Source: Mytilisepta virgata (taxonomy: Eukaryota; Mollusca; Bivalvia; Mytilida; Mytilidae). Taken from it: DNA of 64,000 nucleotides. Position 1 is the first letter of the stretch; each line of letters opens with the position of its first letter. Where the stretch lies: positions 30,194,580 to 30,258,579 of the forward strand of contig CM051510.1 of NCBI GenBank assembly GCA_028015205.1, in the 5' to 3' direction. This document shows, one piece after another, positions 11,802 to 22,700 of the stretch. The position numbers and the translations under genes were made by a program. The notes beneath the pieces are model-generated. The model was not told the origin of the DNA. It saw only the letters and a list, made by a program, of their open reading frames with translations, and did not search any database.

Positions 11802-12377
11802 TCACATAGAGTCAATGCTGTCTTCAGCTGGTGGTGGGTCGTAGTCGTTCAATACACGGTTAAGCAGATATTTTCGTTTTTCTACGGCATATTCCCATGA
11901 TTCTTTTGATTCGTAGTCTTCCTCTTCTCTTAAGCGTTTAGCCGTTTTCTTGATCTTTCTATGTACGGGGTCTTTATTCATGTCTTGATGCCAGGACAAT
12001 AGCCCGAGGTAATGGTTTCGCATTTCGTCTCTGTATGTGTCAAACATGTCTCGATATGCTGCCAAGCGTGCCTCGTCTTCTTCCATTCCGGCTTCGACAA
12101 GTTCGTTTACTTTCTGTGAGTATTCCGATTGATGTACTTGAAATGTTCTATTCAAAATGACTTCCCATGGAGACTGTTCGCATTGCTCTTCGGAGTCTTC
12201 GTTGGACTCCTGTTCGCTACTTTGTTCGGATTCCTCGTTATCGGCTTCTGTGGTGGTATCTGAGACTGAATCACTATAGTCTGTTGAATCCTTCTCCATA
12301 CCGTGTGCATTCTTTTTGTGTCGCACTATGTTGAAGTTTCGCTTGGACTGGTATCCACATATGTCACAGGTATACAT
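11802..12377 (-). CDS. C2H2 zinc-finger protein of the foldback element core
   Basis: This 191-residue ORF starts at 12377. An N-terminal canonical C2H2 finger has C4, C7, H20 and H25 (C-x2-C-x12-H-x4-H). It is followed by a Ser/Glu/Asp-rich acidic stretch (about residues 30-70) and a charged, probably helical C-terminal part (about 75-175). The start codon directly follows the stop of the upstream ORF (TAAATG), so both could be read from one message. About 50-90 bp after the stop the minus strand has AATAAA and an A-tract. Function is unknown; DNA or RNA binding is suggested only by the finger. Confidence that it is a real coding sequence is fair because composition and reading frame differ from the flanking repeat. 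Confidence 0.6.
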   Translation of the reverse strand: MYTCDICGYQSKRNFNIVRHKKNAHGMEKDSTDYSDSVSDTTTEADNEESEQSSEQESNEDSEEQCEQSPWEVILNRTFQVHQSEYSQKVNELVEAGMEEDEARLAAYRDMFDTYRDEMRNHYLGLLSWHQDMNKDPVHRKIKKTAKRLREEEDYESKESWEYAVEKRKYLLNRVLNDYDPPPAEDSIDSM

Positions 12378-12775
12378 TTAAGACGTCTTTCTTTCCTTGG
12401 ATTCAATAGTAGAATGAGCTGCGGTCGTCCTGCAAGTGCTTATATTACCTACAGGTTCCTCAACGGATTGTTGATTCATACACAAACGTTTGGCAAAGTA
12501 TTCGTTTCGAGATTGTTGCAGTTCAGATTTCACTTTTCTGATTAGGTTTCTATTAAGTCTTGTCCACTCGTTGTCAATCCTTCTACACCCCTTGCAGACA
12601 TTCATGTTTTTGTAGAATTCCGCAAAGCTCTTGTTCATTTGACACTTTGTACATTTCTTGTTTGGATCCACTTTGCTGGGCCCTCCACTTGTGTTGTCCA
12701 GCCGTTTGGTTCTCTCCACTTTGGTTGGAAGTATTTTCCTTTTCACTTCTGGTCTTGCTTTGGTCTTTGAAAGAA
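12378..12775 (-). CDS. Zinc-ribbon ORF of the foldback element core (5' end unclear)
   Basis: The open frame extends far upstream into the tandem-repeat arm, but protein-like sequence begins only at about 12775, giving about 130 residues to the stop at 12378. It has a lysine/proline-rich start, then a four-cysteine knuckle (C-x2-C-x15-C-x2-C, beginning KKCTKC and ending NVCKGC), then a basic helix-like stretch. Such knuckles are common beside HNH-type nucleases and in viral or phage proteins, but no HNH motif is seen. No upstream Met is convincing. A pyrimidine-rich stretch ending in AAAG just before the unique part could be a splice acceptor. It abuts the C2H2 ORF by TAA|ATG. Confidence 0.5.
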
Positions 12776-12782
12776 ACAGCAA

Positions 12783-15771
12783 CAAGCAACAGGAGCGAAA
12801 TGAGCACGCGAGTAAGGTCCTGAGTAGCGATGAGCAGCAAAGAGCAAGAGAAGAGCAACACGGAGCAAGAGATGAGCAGTGATGAGCAGCAATGAGCAAG
12901 AGAAGAGCAACGATGAACAAGAGAAGAGCAGCGATGGGCAGCACGGAGCAAGATATGAACAGCGATGACGAACAGCAATAAGCAACAGGAGCAAAATGAG
13001 CACGCGAGTAAGGTCCTGAGTAGCGATGAGCAGCACGGAGCAAGAGATGAGCAGCAATGAGCAGCGATGAGCAAGAGAAGAGCAGCAATGAGCAGCGATG
13101 AGCAAGAGATGAGCAGCAATGAGCAGCGATGAGCAACAGATGAGCAGAAATGAGCAGCGATGAGCAAGAGATGAGCAGCAATGAGCAGTGATGAGCAGCG
13201 ATGAGCAAGAGAAGAGCAGCGATGAGCAGCACGGAGCAAGAGAAGAGCAGCGAGGAGCGGGATTGAGCAAGAGAAGAGAAACGAAGTGCATCATAGAAAT
13301 GGACCGCCGTTGCTAAGGCGGTTGCTAAGGACACCCCTCCATTGGTGACAGCATTACTTGGAGGTAAGGGGAAATAATCCAATCCTACCTTTGGTCCTCA
13401 CGGAAAACATCACCCGCAGATGAAAAGAGCGGGATAAAGGGAGATAATCCAATAGTGTACTTCGTAGTCTCAGTAACAGGAACGAAATGAGCACGCGAGT
13501 AAGGTCCTGAGTAGCGATGAGTAGCAAAGAGCAAGAGAAGAGCAGCGATTACGATCAGCAACAAGCAACAGGAGCGAAATGAGCACGCGAGTAAGGTCCT
13601 GAGTAGCGATGAGCAGCACTTAGCAAGAGATGAGTAGCAATGAGCAGCGATGACCAAGAGAAGAGCAGCAATGAGCAGTGGTGAGCAAGAGATGAGCAGT
13701 AATGAGCAGCGATGAGCAAGAGATGAGCAGAAATGAGCAGCGATGAGCAAGAGATGAGCAGCAATGAGCAGTGATGAGCAGCGATGAGCAAGAGAAGAGC
13801 AGCGATGAGCAGCACGGAGCAAGAGAAGAGCAGCGAGGAGCGGGATGGAGCAAGAGAAGAGAAACGAAGTGCATCATAGAAATGGAACGCCGTTGCTAAG
13901 GCGGTTGCTAAGGACACCCCTCCATTGGTGACAGCATTACTTGGAGGTAAGGGGAAATAATCCAATCCTACCTTTTGTCCTCACGGAAAACATCACCCGC
14001 AGATGAAAAGAGCGGGATAAAGGGAGATAATCCAATAGTGTACTTCGTATAGTCTCAGCAACAGGAACGAAATGAGCACGCGAGTAAGGTCCTGAGTAGC
14101 GATGAGTAGCAAAGAGCAAGAGAAGAGCAGCGATTACGACCAGCAACAAGCAACAGGAGCGAAATGAACACGCGAGTAAGGTCCTGAGTAGCGATGAGCA
14201 GCACGGAGCAAGAGATGAGCAGCAATGAGCAGCGATGAGCAAGAGAAGAGCAGCAATGAGCAGCGATGAGCAAGAGATGAGCAGCAATGAACAGCGATGA
14301 GCAAGAGAAGAGCAGCAATGAGCAGTGGTGAGCAACAGATGAGCAGCAATGAGCAGCGATGAGCAAGAGATGAGCAGAAATGAGCAGCGATGAGCAGGAG
14401 ATGAGCAGCAATGAGCAGTGATGAGCAGCGATGAGCAAGAGAAGAGCAGCGATGAGCAGCACGGAGCAAGAGAAGAGCAGCGAGGAGCGGGATGGAGCAA
14501 GAGAAGAGAAACGAAGTGCATCATAGAAATGGAACGCCGTTGCTAAGGCGGTTGCTAAGGACACCCCTCCATTGGTGACAGCATTACTTGGAGGTAACGG
14601 GAAATAATCCAATCCTACCTTTGGTCCTCACGGAAAACATCACCCGCAGATGAAAAGAGCGGGATAAAGGAAGATAATCCAATAGTGTACTTCGTATAGT
14701 CTCTGCAACAGGAACGAAATGAGCATGCGAGTAAGGTCCTGAGTAGCGATGAGTAGCAAAGAGCAAGAGAAGAGCAGCGATTACGATCAGCAACAAGCAA
14801 CAGGAGCAAAATGAGCACGCGAGTAAGGTCCTGAGTAGCGATGAGCAGCACGGAGCAAGAGATGAACAGCAATGAGCAGCGATGAGCAAGAGAAGAGCAG
14901 CAATGAGCAGCGATGAGCAAGAGATGAGCAGCAATGAGCAGCGATGAGCAACAGATGAGCAGAAATGAGCAGCGATGAGCAACAGATGAGCAGCAATGAG
15001 CAGTGACGAGCAGCGATGAGCAAGAGAAGAGCAGCGATGAGCAGCACGGAGCAAGAGAAGAGCAGCGAGGAGCGGGATGGAGCAAGAGAAGAGAAACGAA
15101 GTGCATCATAGAAATGGACCGCCGTTGCTAAGGCGGTTGCTAAGGACACCCCTCCATTGGTGACAGCATCACTTGCAGGTAAAGGGACATAATCCAATCC
15201 TACCTTTGGTCCTCACAGAAACATCACCCGCAGATGAAAAGAGCGGGATAAGGGGAGATAATCCAATAGTGTACTTCGTATACTCTCGGACTTCGACAGT
15301 GAGAGTATCAGACCCTAGAGACCGATGAAAGATCCAGAGACGACCGAGAAGTGCAGGAAAAGGGTGATAATTCAATCTGGTCAAGCATGGCACATCCTGG
15401 TCCGTGACTTACGTCACTTCCGTAAACAAATCATGGGAAAATGGCGGGAAATCCACTACTTCCGGTTGCGCATGCGCGCAAACCACTTCCGGGTACTTCC
15501 GGTTCCGCCTACGCATGCGCAGACAGCACGTCTGGGTCCTAGCACGTGACTTACGTCACTTCCGTAAAGAAATGGCGGGAAAATCCACTACTTCCGGTTG
15601 CGCATGCGCGCAAACCACATCCGGGTACTTCCGGTTTCGGTCACGTGACTTCCGGTTCCGGTTACGTCACTTCCTGTGACGTCATTTCCGGTTGACGTCA
15701 CTTTCGGCTCCTCCTCACGGCTCCTCCTCGCTCCTCCTCCAATGATAACTGAAAACCGCATATATACTACT
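12783..15771 (-). repeat. Right arm (TIR) of foldback element
   Basis: This is the reverse complement of the left arm, but its unit copies differ. The 'agtgtacttcgta' block occurs near 13455, 14037, 14697 and 15273, so the right arm has four higher-order starts where the left has three. Its outer segment also has an extra block of about 60 bp with additional TGACGTCA and CCGGAA motifs around 15650-15710. Confidence 0.85.
15405..15730 (-). promoter_or_regulatory. Promoter-like motif cluster in right terminus
   Basis: Mirror image of 8690-8960 with the same ETS, CRE, E-box, NRF-1 and YY1-type words, plus an extra ETS/CRE block. It would face inward toward the minus-strand ORFs of the core, about 2.6 kb away across the tandem repeats. 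Confidence 0.45.
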
Positions 15772-15777
15772 CTCGTC

Positions 15778-17360
15778 GTATGAATAAACAACACAATAGA
15801 TGAAAGGAATGGTCAACAATGACATACATGTACCAATAAATCAACTGAAGGCAACCCAACCCAACAGACAGAACTCCGGATAAAAAAATAACATAGAAGA
15901 GTAAAAAACGCAAACAGAGAGTCAGGATAGTCTGATTTGGTACAGACACTACTATAACTGTCTAATTTGGGCTTATCGATAAAGTGTTATCCTTCCCTCA
16001 TTCCTGGTTAACTGTTTTCGTTTGTATTAATATTATTTTCACAGAATATTCTCTCTAGCACGAATACTCGATATCCATCGTTAAATATGATTATGTTGAA
16101 GTATATGATAAAATATTTCCGTATTATTTTTCATTATTTCCTGAATTTCGATTAAATTTTCTTTATTGCATTCAATTATGAATGTGTACATGAATATGAC
16201 AGGAAACTGTCAAGCTCTGTGTCTCTAGAGTGTATTTTTTTTATTCAAATGGTATATGGGTAATGTTTTATTTAAAGAATATAACGATCATTTTTTCGAA
16301 TCTATGGAAATATTTTTTATACATAATGGGTATGTAATATTCATGAAGAAAGCATTCTAGCTTATGCGATTTCTGTATAAGAAACTACGTTGGAGGTAAT
16401 ATTAGTAAATATTTATACAATTATGTAACTAATATTCGATTTTCGAAAAACTGGTAAAAATTAATAGTAATGAATTATGTATTGTTGAAATATGCATATA
16501 AAATTTCATCAAAATTGATACTTGAAATGTTTAATATGGCATGCATGGTACTGGGTGGTTTTTAAGTTTCTTTTAACAGTATATTTTATAAATGATTGGA
16601 ATAAACCAATTCTATAAGCTATTTTGAGAATTTGGATGTCACTTTTAAACATTTTTAAAACACTCTACTTGAATTTATGATATTCTTTTGAATCGTACTA
16701 GTAACTATTCCATGTTTTTAAAATCGTTACTTAATTGCGAATCACAAGAAAACGGTTCTTAGTTCTTTTTGATGAACGATACAATTTTAGAATTTTCTGT
16801 ATAAATTTTTATTCAGGAAGCCAAATGGAACAGAATCGAAATCATATTTACTTCGGTTTCCCATTAGTTTGATACCACAGATATTTCTATGGTCATCGCT
16901 CTCATTATCATCAAATGTCTCTCCTCCTATCTTACAGTGCAGAGTTTTGCAGACAACTCTCTACAAAATTGATGGAAAATGACACTACTAGCTGCTCGAT
17001 CGTCACAATATGAAACCGTTCTGCTCGTTTGCTACACTCACTCGATGTAACGATATTTATTTGCAGAAAACCGGATAATCTATGTGTACATGAATCATAT
17101 AAAGCATATCTAAATAATGTCAATTTCTGGAAAGGAAAAAAATCAGTCAAATTCTGTTCAGTGGTTCTCAAAAAGAAGACGAAAATATCATTTCTCATAG
17201 GGTTTCAATATAAACTTTGACAGAGGCTGGTAGACATTTTGAATTTCCGATCGGCACCAAAGTAACAACACTTGGTTCTTTATGTGGAAATGGTGGTCCA
17301 ATGTAAAAGTAAAATCATGACCAACTTGTGTTAAACTATGCTAAAATATTCAATTTTGTT
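15778..17360. other. Intergenic, no gene seen
   Basis: AT-rich. A block near 15784-15960 resembles, in reverse, 18790-18960 and 39850-39990, so it is a dispersed repeat, perhaps a retroelement 3' tail. Confidence 0.4.
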
Positions 17361-17394
17361 AAGTAAAGTTTAGTGGGTACATGTAGTACGAATT

Positions 17395-17575
17395 TAATCA
17401 AAGAGGAAAGTCTAGTATGGATTCGGTCTAGGGGAAAACCTAGTATATACTCATTTTTCCTACCATTAATTTCAGGGGGGACAAATCAGTATATACTCAA
17501 TTTTCCGGGGGAAAACTCAGTATATACTCATTTTTCCGGGGGGAAAACTGAGTAGGGGGGAAATCTAGTATGTGA
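17395..17575 (+). repeat. Short tandem array (about 35-bp unit)
   Basis: About four imperfect units contain AGTATATACTCATTTTTCC and GGGGGAAAACT. Each unit has a TATATA core. Confidence 0.6.
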
Positions 17576-17744
17576 CGCCGGTAAAAAAGAAAATTTATGG
17601 TGATAAAAAAAAACAGAATGTCTATATACCAGAAAAATATTAATGTCCCATGTCTTTAGTTGTTACAAATGTCCGTGTCCCATCATAGGGAGTTAATCAC
17701 TTGCTTCCAAAAACTGATGTTACTGTAAGGTTCAAATAGAAGAG

Positions 17745-17842
17745 AGGCTACGGCTTCCTCCACCACACAAACCGGCCACCTCAATTATCACTAGTTTGCA
17801 TGAAGGTCGGCGTCAAATCCCAACAATCAATCAATCAATCCT
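17745..17842 (+). repeat. SINE 3'-part remnant
   Basis: The block GGCTTCCTCCACCA followed by AAACCGGCCACC and a (CAAT)n tail matches the central and tail parts of the tRNA-headed SINEs at 34645 and 41741. Confidence 0.55.
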
Positions 17843-18949
17843 GGGGAATATAATTTAAGTCCAAATAGTTGAAGATGAGATAATCCAACTTACACAATGA
17901 ACTCTGAATGTACATTTTGTTGTACATGTATATACCTTGTCAAGTAAATACAACTCTTTATGAATATTTGGATATAACTTCAAACAGTTGTATACACCAC
18001 TAAAGGATGTGCATGAAGAAAGGAAATACCAATCCAAAATGTTAAATAGGGGGATAATATGACTTACAATACGAATATACATGTATCATATACCTTGTAA
18101 GCATAACCCCTCTTTGACAGTTCGATGGATATTGATGATTTTTACACAACATAAGGAAATATAACTTCTATCGTAATTGCCGACGGGGAAATAATTTAAC
18201 TTGTACTTTGAATATACCCATTAGTGGGAATATCCTTGTTTACGTAGTGTTCTCACGGCTCTAGTTTTATTTTGTAGGGTTTCAAAGTTTTATTGAAATA
18301 ATTATTGGTTTTGTGTAAGAAAATTTTATTGATATTGTTTATATTGGTTTAAAAACACTATTTTCTAAATATTTCTTAATTATTTTAAAGCCCAGTCGAC
18401 AAATGTGGTATGGGCATATATATTGTTTCTCTGGTCTTTCCGTATGACTGTACCTCAGGCCTTTGGTTGAGCAATGAGGTCTCCATGACCTTCACTGGGA
18501 CAGTTTCTAATTTTCACCTTAAAAAGGCGTTGGTCGCATGGACATTTCTTTGGCCCTAGGCTTTCAAGTACGAACTAGAGATCGTGTGTCCATAAGACAC
18601 TGTTGCCCTGTTGCCCTGTCCCCCTGAACAGAGATTTATGATTGGAAATAATTTTGAGAATATTTTTTTCAATAACCTGGTTACACAAACCTTTTCCGAA
18701 TTAAAAATAGTAAATAGTAACAGTACTTAATTATGTTTTTGACATTAGAACCCAAACGCTAAAATCAAAAGTTTAACCCCACTACTGTTCAGTGTCTGTA
18801 CTAAGTCAGACTACCCATTTTTCTGTTGTGTTCTTGTTTGTGTTATGTGCTCTTTTATGTTATGTTTTGTCCGGAGTTTTGTCAGTTGGGTTGCTTTGAT
18901 TGATTGGTATGTCCTTGTTGGCCTTTTCTGTTACATGTATCCATTTTGT

Positions 18950-19500
18950 TGTTTACCAGTTGTTTTTAAATAATATACCTAAGTGCAAATACATTGTATT
19001 TTCACCAAAGTCACTCAAGCATGAAATATAGATCATGGTGACTACTTTTTTGCTGATTTTGTTGTATGCATAGGTATAACATCATTGACATGTCCCAATA
19101 GTTTTCTGAGAAATGGACCTAAACGCAAACACTGAATCGAGTCACTCGTGCATGAAATGTTGGTCAAAAAGATAAAACTGTTGGAGAAATGAATTAGATA
19201 CTAGTAATATAAGACGATCATATTGATGAAGTGTCATTGATATAACACCATGAATTCTTAGGATACGAAGTTACAGGCAACTCTTAGTCGGAGACACCCA
19301 TGCATTAAATGTAGGTCAAACTGACCAAAATGTCACTCAGCTGTGTTCAGTCTTATACGGGGATTGTAGCGGTATAATATCATTGATATATCTCTTATTA
19401 ATACGTTTCTCAGAAATGGACCTAAAAACATAACCAAGCCGGACGGACAAGGGTAACTCCATCTGCCCCTTCCTCGTTTTTGAACGGGGTAAAAAACGAC
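18950..19500 (-). mobile_element. Helitron-like repeat, diverged, minus strand
   Basis: On the minus strand it reads TTACCCTTGTCCGTCCG, TTTTTAGGTCCATTTCTGAG and repeated 'ttgacctacatttcatgc..gag.gactt' phrases, the same content and order as the element at 61861-62378. Ends are not clear. Confidence 0.45.
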
Positions 19501-19786
19501 AATGTCCCATGCCCATTTGTACTGCAATAAATATTGCCCAGTCCCTTAGTTCTTCATATGGTAATTGGTGATTCAGTTTGATCTTGTAGTTTGAATTAGA
19601 TATCAGTCTAAATTGCGCTTTAGTGTGGACATTCTATTTGTAATGGTACATCAAATAGCGATCCCATAAATTTTATAAAGTTTTTTTTGAATTGATACAT
19701 TTGGGCTACTTTCTATATCCTTTCATTTTCTTATTTATTGTTTTTTTCAGATTTACATTCGTGTTGCAGTAAATAAATTCAAAAGG

Positions 19787-22700
19787 ATGTCAATAGACTT
19801 AGCGTTATGTTTAATTTTTCTGATAACAGGTATGTACGTTTCAACATAAACGTGATCATGAAACTGATATTTTAAGGTTTGTCATTAACAAATTTTCAAT
19901 TAAATCGAAAATTAACTTCTTTGAAAAAGACAAAAGGTTGAAAACTAGAAACGAAACTCTAATTACTACCTTTACCCAATTGTCAACATGACGCTAATAA
20001 CGAACAATATAAAACATGTTCAAATCTATGAAATATGCATCAAATATCGGCAAAAGAACATCAGAGCAACAAAACAGTTATCTAAGACCGAAATCCGAAG
20101 CCAAGACAAACTCATGAGACAACCATAGGAGTAAATCTATATAGCAACTCATGTACAAAGACACAACCAAAAAAGTAAGTCTATATAGCAACCAATGTAC
20201 AAAGACACAACCAAGAAAGTAAGTCTATATAGCAACCAATGTACAAAGACACAGCCAAAGGAGTAAATCTATATAGCAACTCGTGTACAGAGACACAACC
20301 AAAGGAGTAAACACATAGCAACACAACCAAAGGAGTAAACACGTAGCAACCCATGTAAAAGACACAACCAATGTACAAGACACAACCCATGGAGTAAATC
20401 TATATAGCAACTCGTGTACAAATACACAACCAAAGGAATAAACACATATAGCAACCCATGTACAAAGAAACAACCAAAGGCGTAAACACATATAGCAACC
20501 CATGTACAAAGACACAACCAAAAGAGCAAATCTATATTGCAACCCATGTACAAAGACACAACCAAAGGAGAAAATCTATACTAGTATTGCAACCAATGTA
20601 CAAAGACACAACCAAAGGAGTAAATCTATATATCAACCCATGTACAGAGACACCACCAAAGGAGTTAATCTATATAGCAACCCATGTACAAAACACTACC
20701 AAAGGAGTAAACACATATAGCAACCCATGTACAAAGACACAACCAAAGGAGCAAATCTATATTGCAACCAATGTACAAAGACACAACCAAAGGAGAAAAT
20801 CTATACAAGTATTGCAACCAATGTACAAAGACACAACCAAAGGAGTAAATCTATATATCAACCCATGTACAGAGACACCACCAAAGGAGTTAATCTATAT
20901 AGCAACCCATGTACAAAACACTACCAAAGGAGTAAACACATATACCAACCCATGTACAAAGACACAACCAAAGGAGCAAATCTATATTGCAACCCATTAC
21001 AAAGACACAACCAAAGGAGAAAATCTATACTAGTATTGCAACCAATGTACAAAGACGCAACCAAAGGAGTAAATCTATATATCAACCCATGTACAGAGAC
21101 ACCACCAAAGGAGTTAATCTATATAGCAACCCATGTACAAAACACTACCAAAGGAGTAAACACATAGCAACCCATGTACAAGACACAACCAATGGAGTAA
21201 ATCTATATAGCAACTCGTGTACAGAGACACAACCAAATGAGTAAATCTGTATTGCAACCCATATACAAAGACACAACCAAAGGAGTAAACACATATAGCA
21301 ACTCGTGTAAAAAGACACAACCAAAGGAGTAAACACATATAGCAACCCATGTACAAAGACAAAACCAAAGGAGTAAACACAAACATCAACCCACGTACAA
21401 AGACACAACCAATGGAGTAAATCTATATTGAAACCAATGTACAGAGACACAACCAACGGAGTAAACACATATAGCAACTCGTGTACAGAGACACAACCAA
21501 AGGAGTAAATCTATATAGCAACTCATGTACAAAGACACAGCCAAAGGAGTAAATGTATATAGCAACTCATGTACAAAGACACAGCCAAAGGAGTAAATCT
21601 ATATTGCAACCCATGTACAGACACTACCAAAGGAGTAAATCTATATAGCAACCCATGTACAGAGCCACTACCAAAGGAGTAAATCTATATAACAACGCAT
21701 GTACAGAGACACAACCAAAGGAGTAAATCTATATAGCAATGCATGTACAAGACACTACCAAAGGAGTAAATCTATATAGCAACTCATGTACAAGACACTA
21801 ACAAAGAAGTAAATCTATATAGCAACCCATGTACAGACACCACCAAAGGAGTTAATCTGTATAGCAACCCATGTACAAAACACAACCAAAGTAGTAAATC
21901 TATATGGCAACTCACGTACAGAGATACAACCAAAGGAGTAAACAAATAAAGTAAACCAAAATAATCAGAACAAGACAACACAAAAACAAAAGCATTTTCA
22001 ATGTGAACTCTCACGGAAAAAAACCCGGGAGTGACATTAGGTGCCCCGGAAGGGTAATTGTGTCCTGCTCCGTTAATGGCACCAGTCACGTTGTCGATGA
22101 ATCGGTATTATAAAATATACATGACACTTTTTCTTAAACGTTTTAGGCACTTTGGAAGAAGAACGTGAAATAAAAACAGTTTATACAAGTATTGGGGATA
22201 CTGCTGAAATACAATGTAAAGCAATCGCACCAATAATAGCAGCAAGATGGCGGCGGAAGAATGGTGAGGTTTTGTCCGATAATTCAATTGTTAATACAGA
22301 TATACCTGGGCACGACAGATTGAAAGTCAGAAAGAATTTCAATGAAGAGATTACTATTCTCCAGATATCCAATATTACACAAAACGATTTCGGTATCTAC
22401 GACTGTATTCTTCAAACCCTTAAAGGAACTTTGGGGAAACAAACTGTTCTAAAGCCTATTGGTAAGAAAATATTTTTCTTATTTATTTAAACTTTTTCGC
22501 TGTTATGATAGCAGTCTATTTCTTATAAAACACTGGCCTAGTAGCTTTCTATCGGGAGTCAGATTAACTTTCAAACGTTCTCAAAAATTGCATAAGCTAA
22601 GATCTGTAGCCTTAACAACACAGGCGTTCTTGATATATTGCCACTCCGGCTGAAAAGGAATTCAGTTATATTATGACAATTTTGTTGATATTATCAATAG

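Larger units (their letters stand above)
8633..15777. mobile_element. Foldback element with Polinton/Maverick-like insertion signature
   Basis: A giant inverted repeat. Outer ends are AGTAGTATATATGCGGTTTT (from 8639) and its reverse complement ending at 15771. Both are directly flanked by CTCGTC (8633-8638 and 15772-15777), a 6-bp direct duplication. The arms (8639-about 11479 and about 12783-15771) consist of an outer CG-rich segment and inner higher-order tandem repeats; the core (about 11480-12782) carries two minus-strand ORFs. A 6-bp target duplication, a 5'-AG terminus and long TIRs are the known hallmarks of Polinton/Maverick elements. However, the length is about 7.1 kb rather than 15-20 kb, and no DNA polymerase B, integrase or capsid gene is visible. 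It is best described as a non-autonomous derivative or an unrelated foldback transposon. The arms differ in unit number, which argues against a simple assembly mirror. Confidence 0.75.

Noticed and set aside
18221..18275. Possible fourth Helitron end (CTCACGGCTCTAGT)
   Set aside because: The stem is only about three base pairs, so it is too weak to count beside the three clear ends.
20130..21950. Regular repeat array resembling CRISPR or a repeat protein gene
   Set aside because: The units are contiguous with no unique spacers, the genome is eukaryotic, and the open frames change phase with unit length variants.
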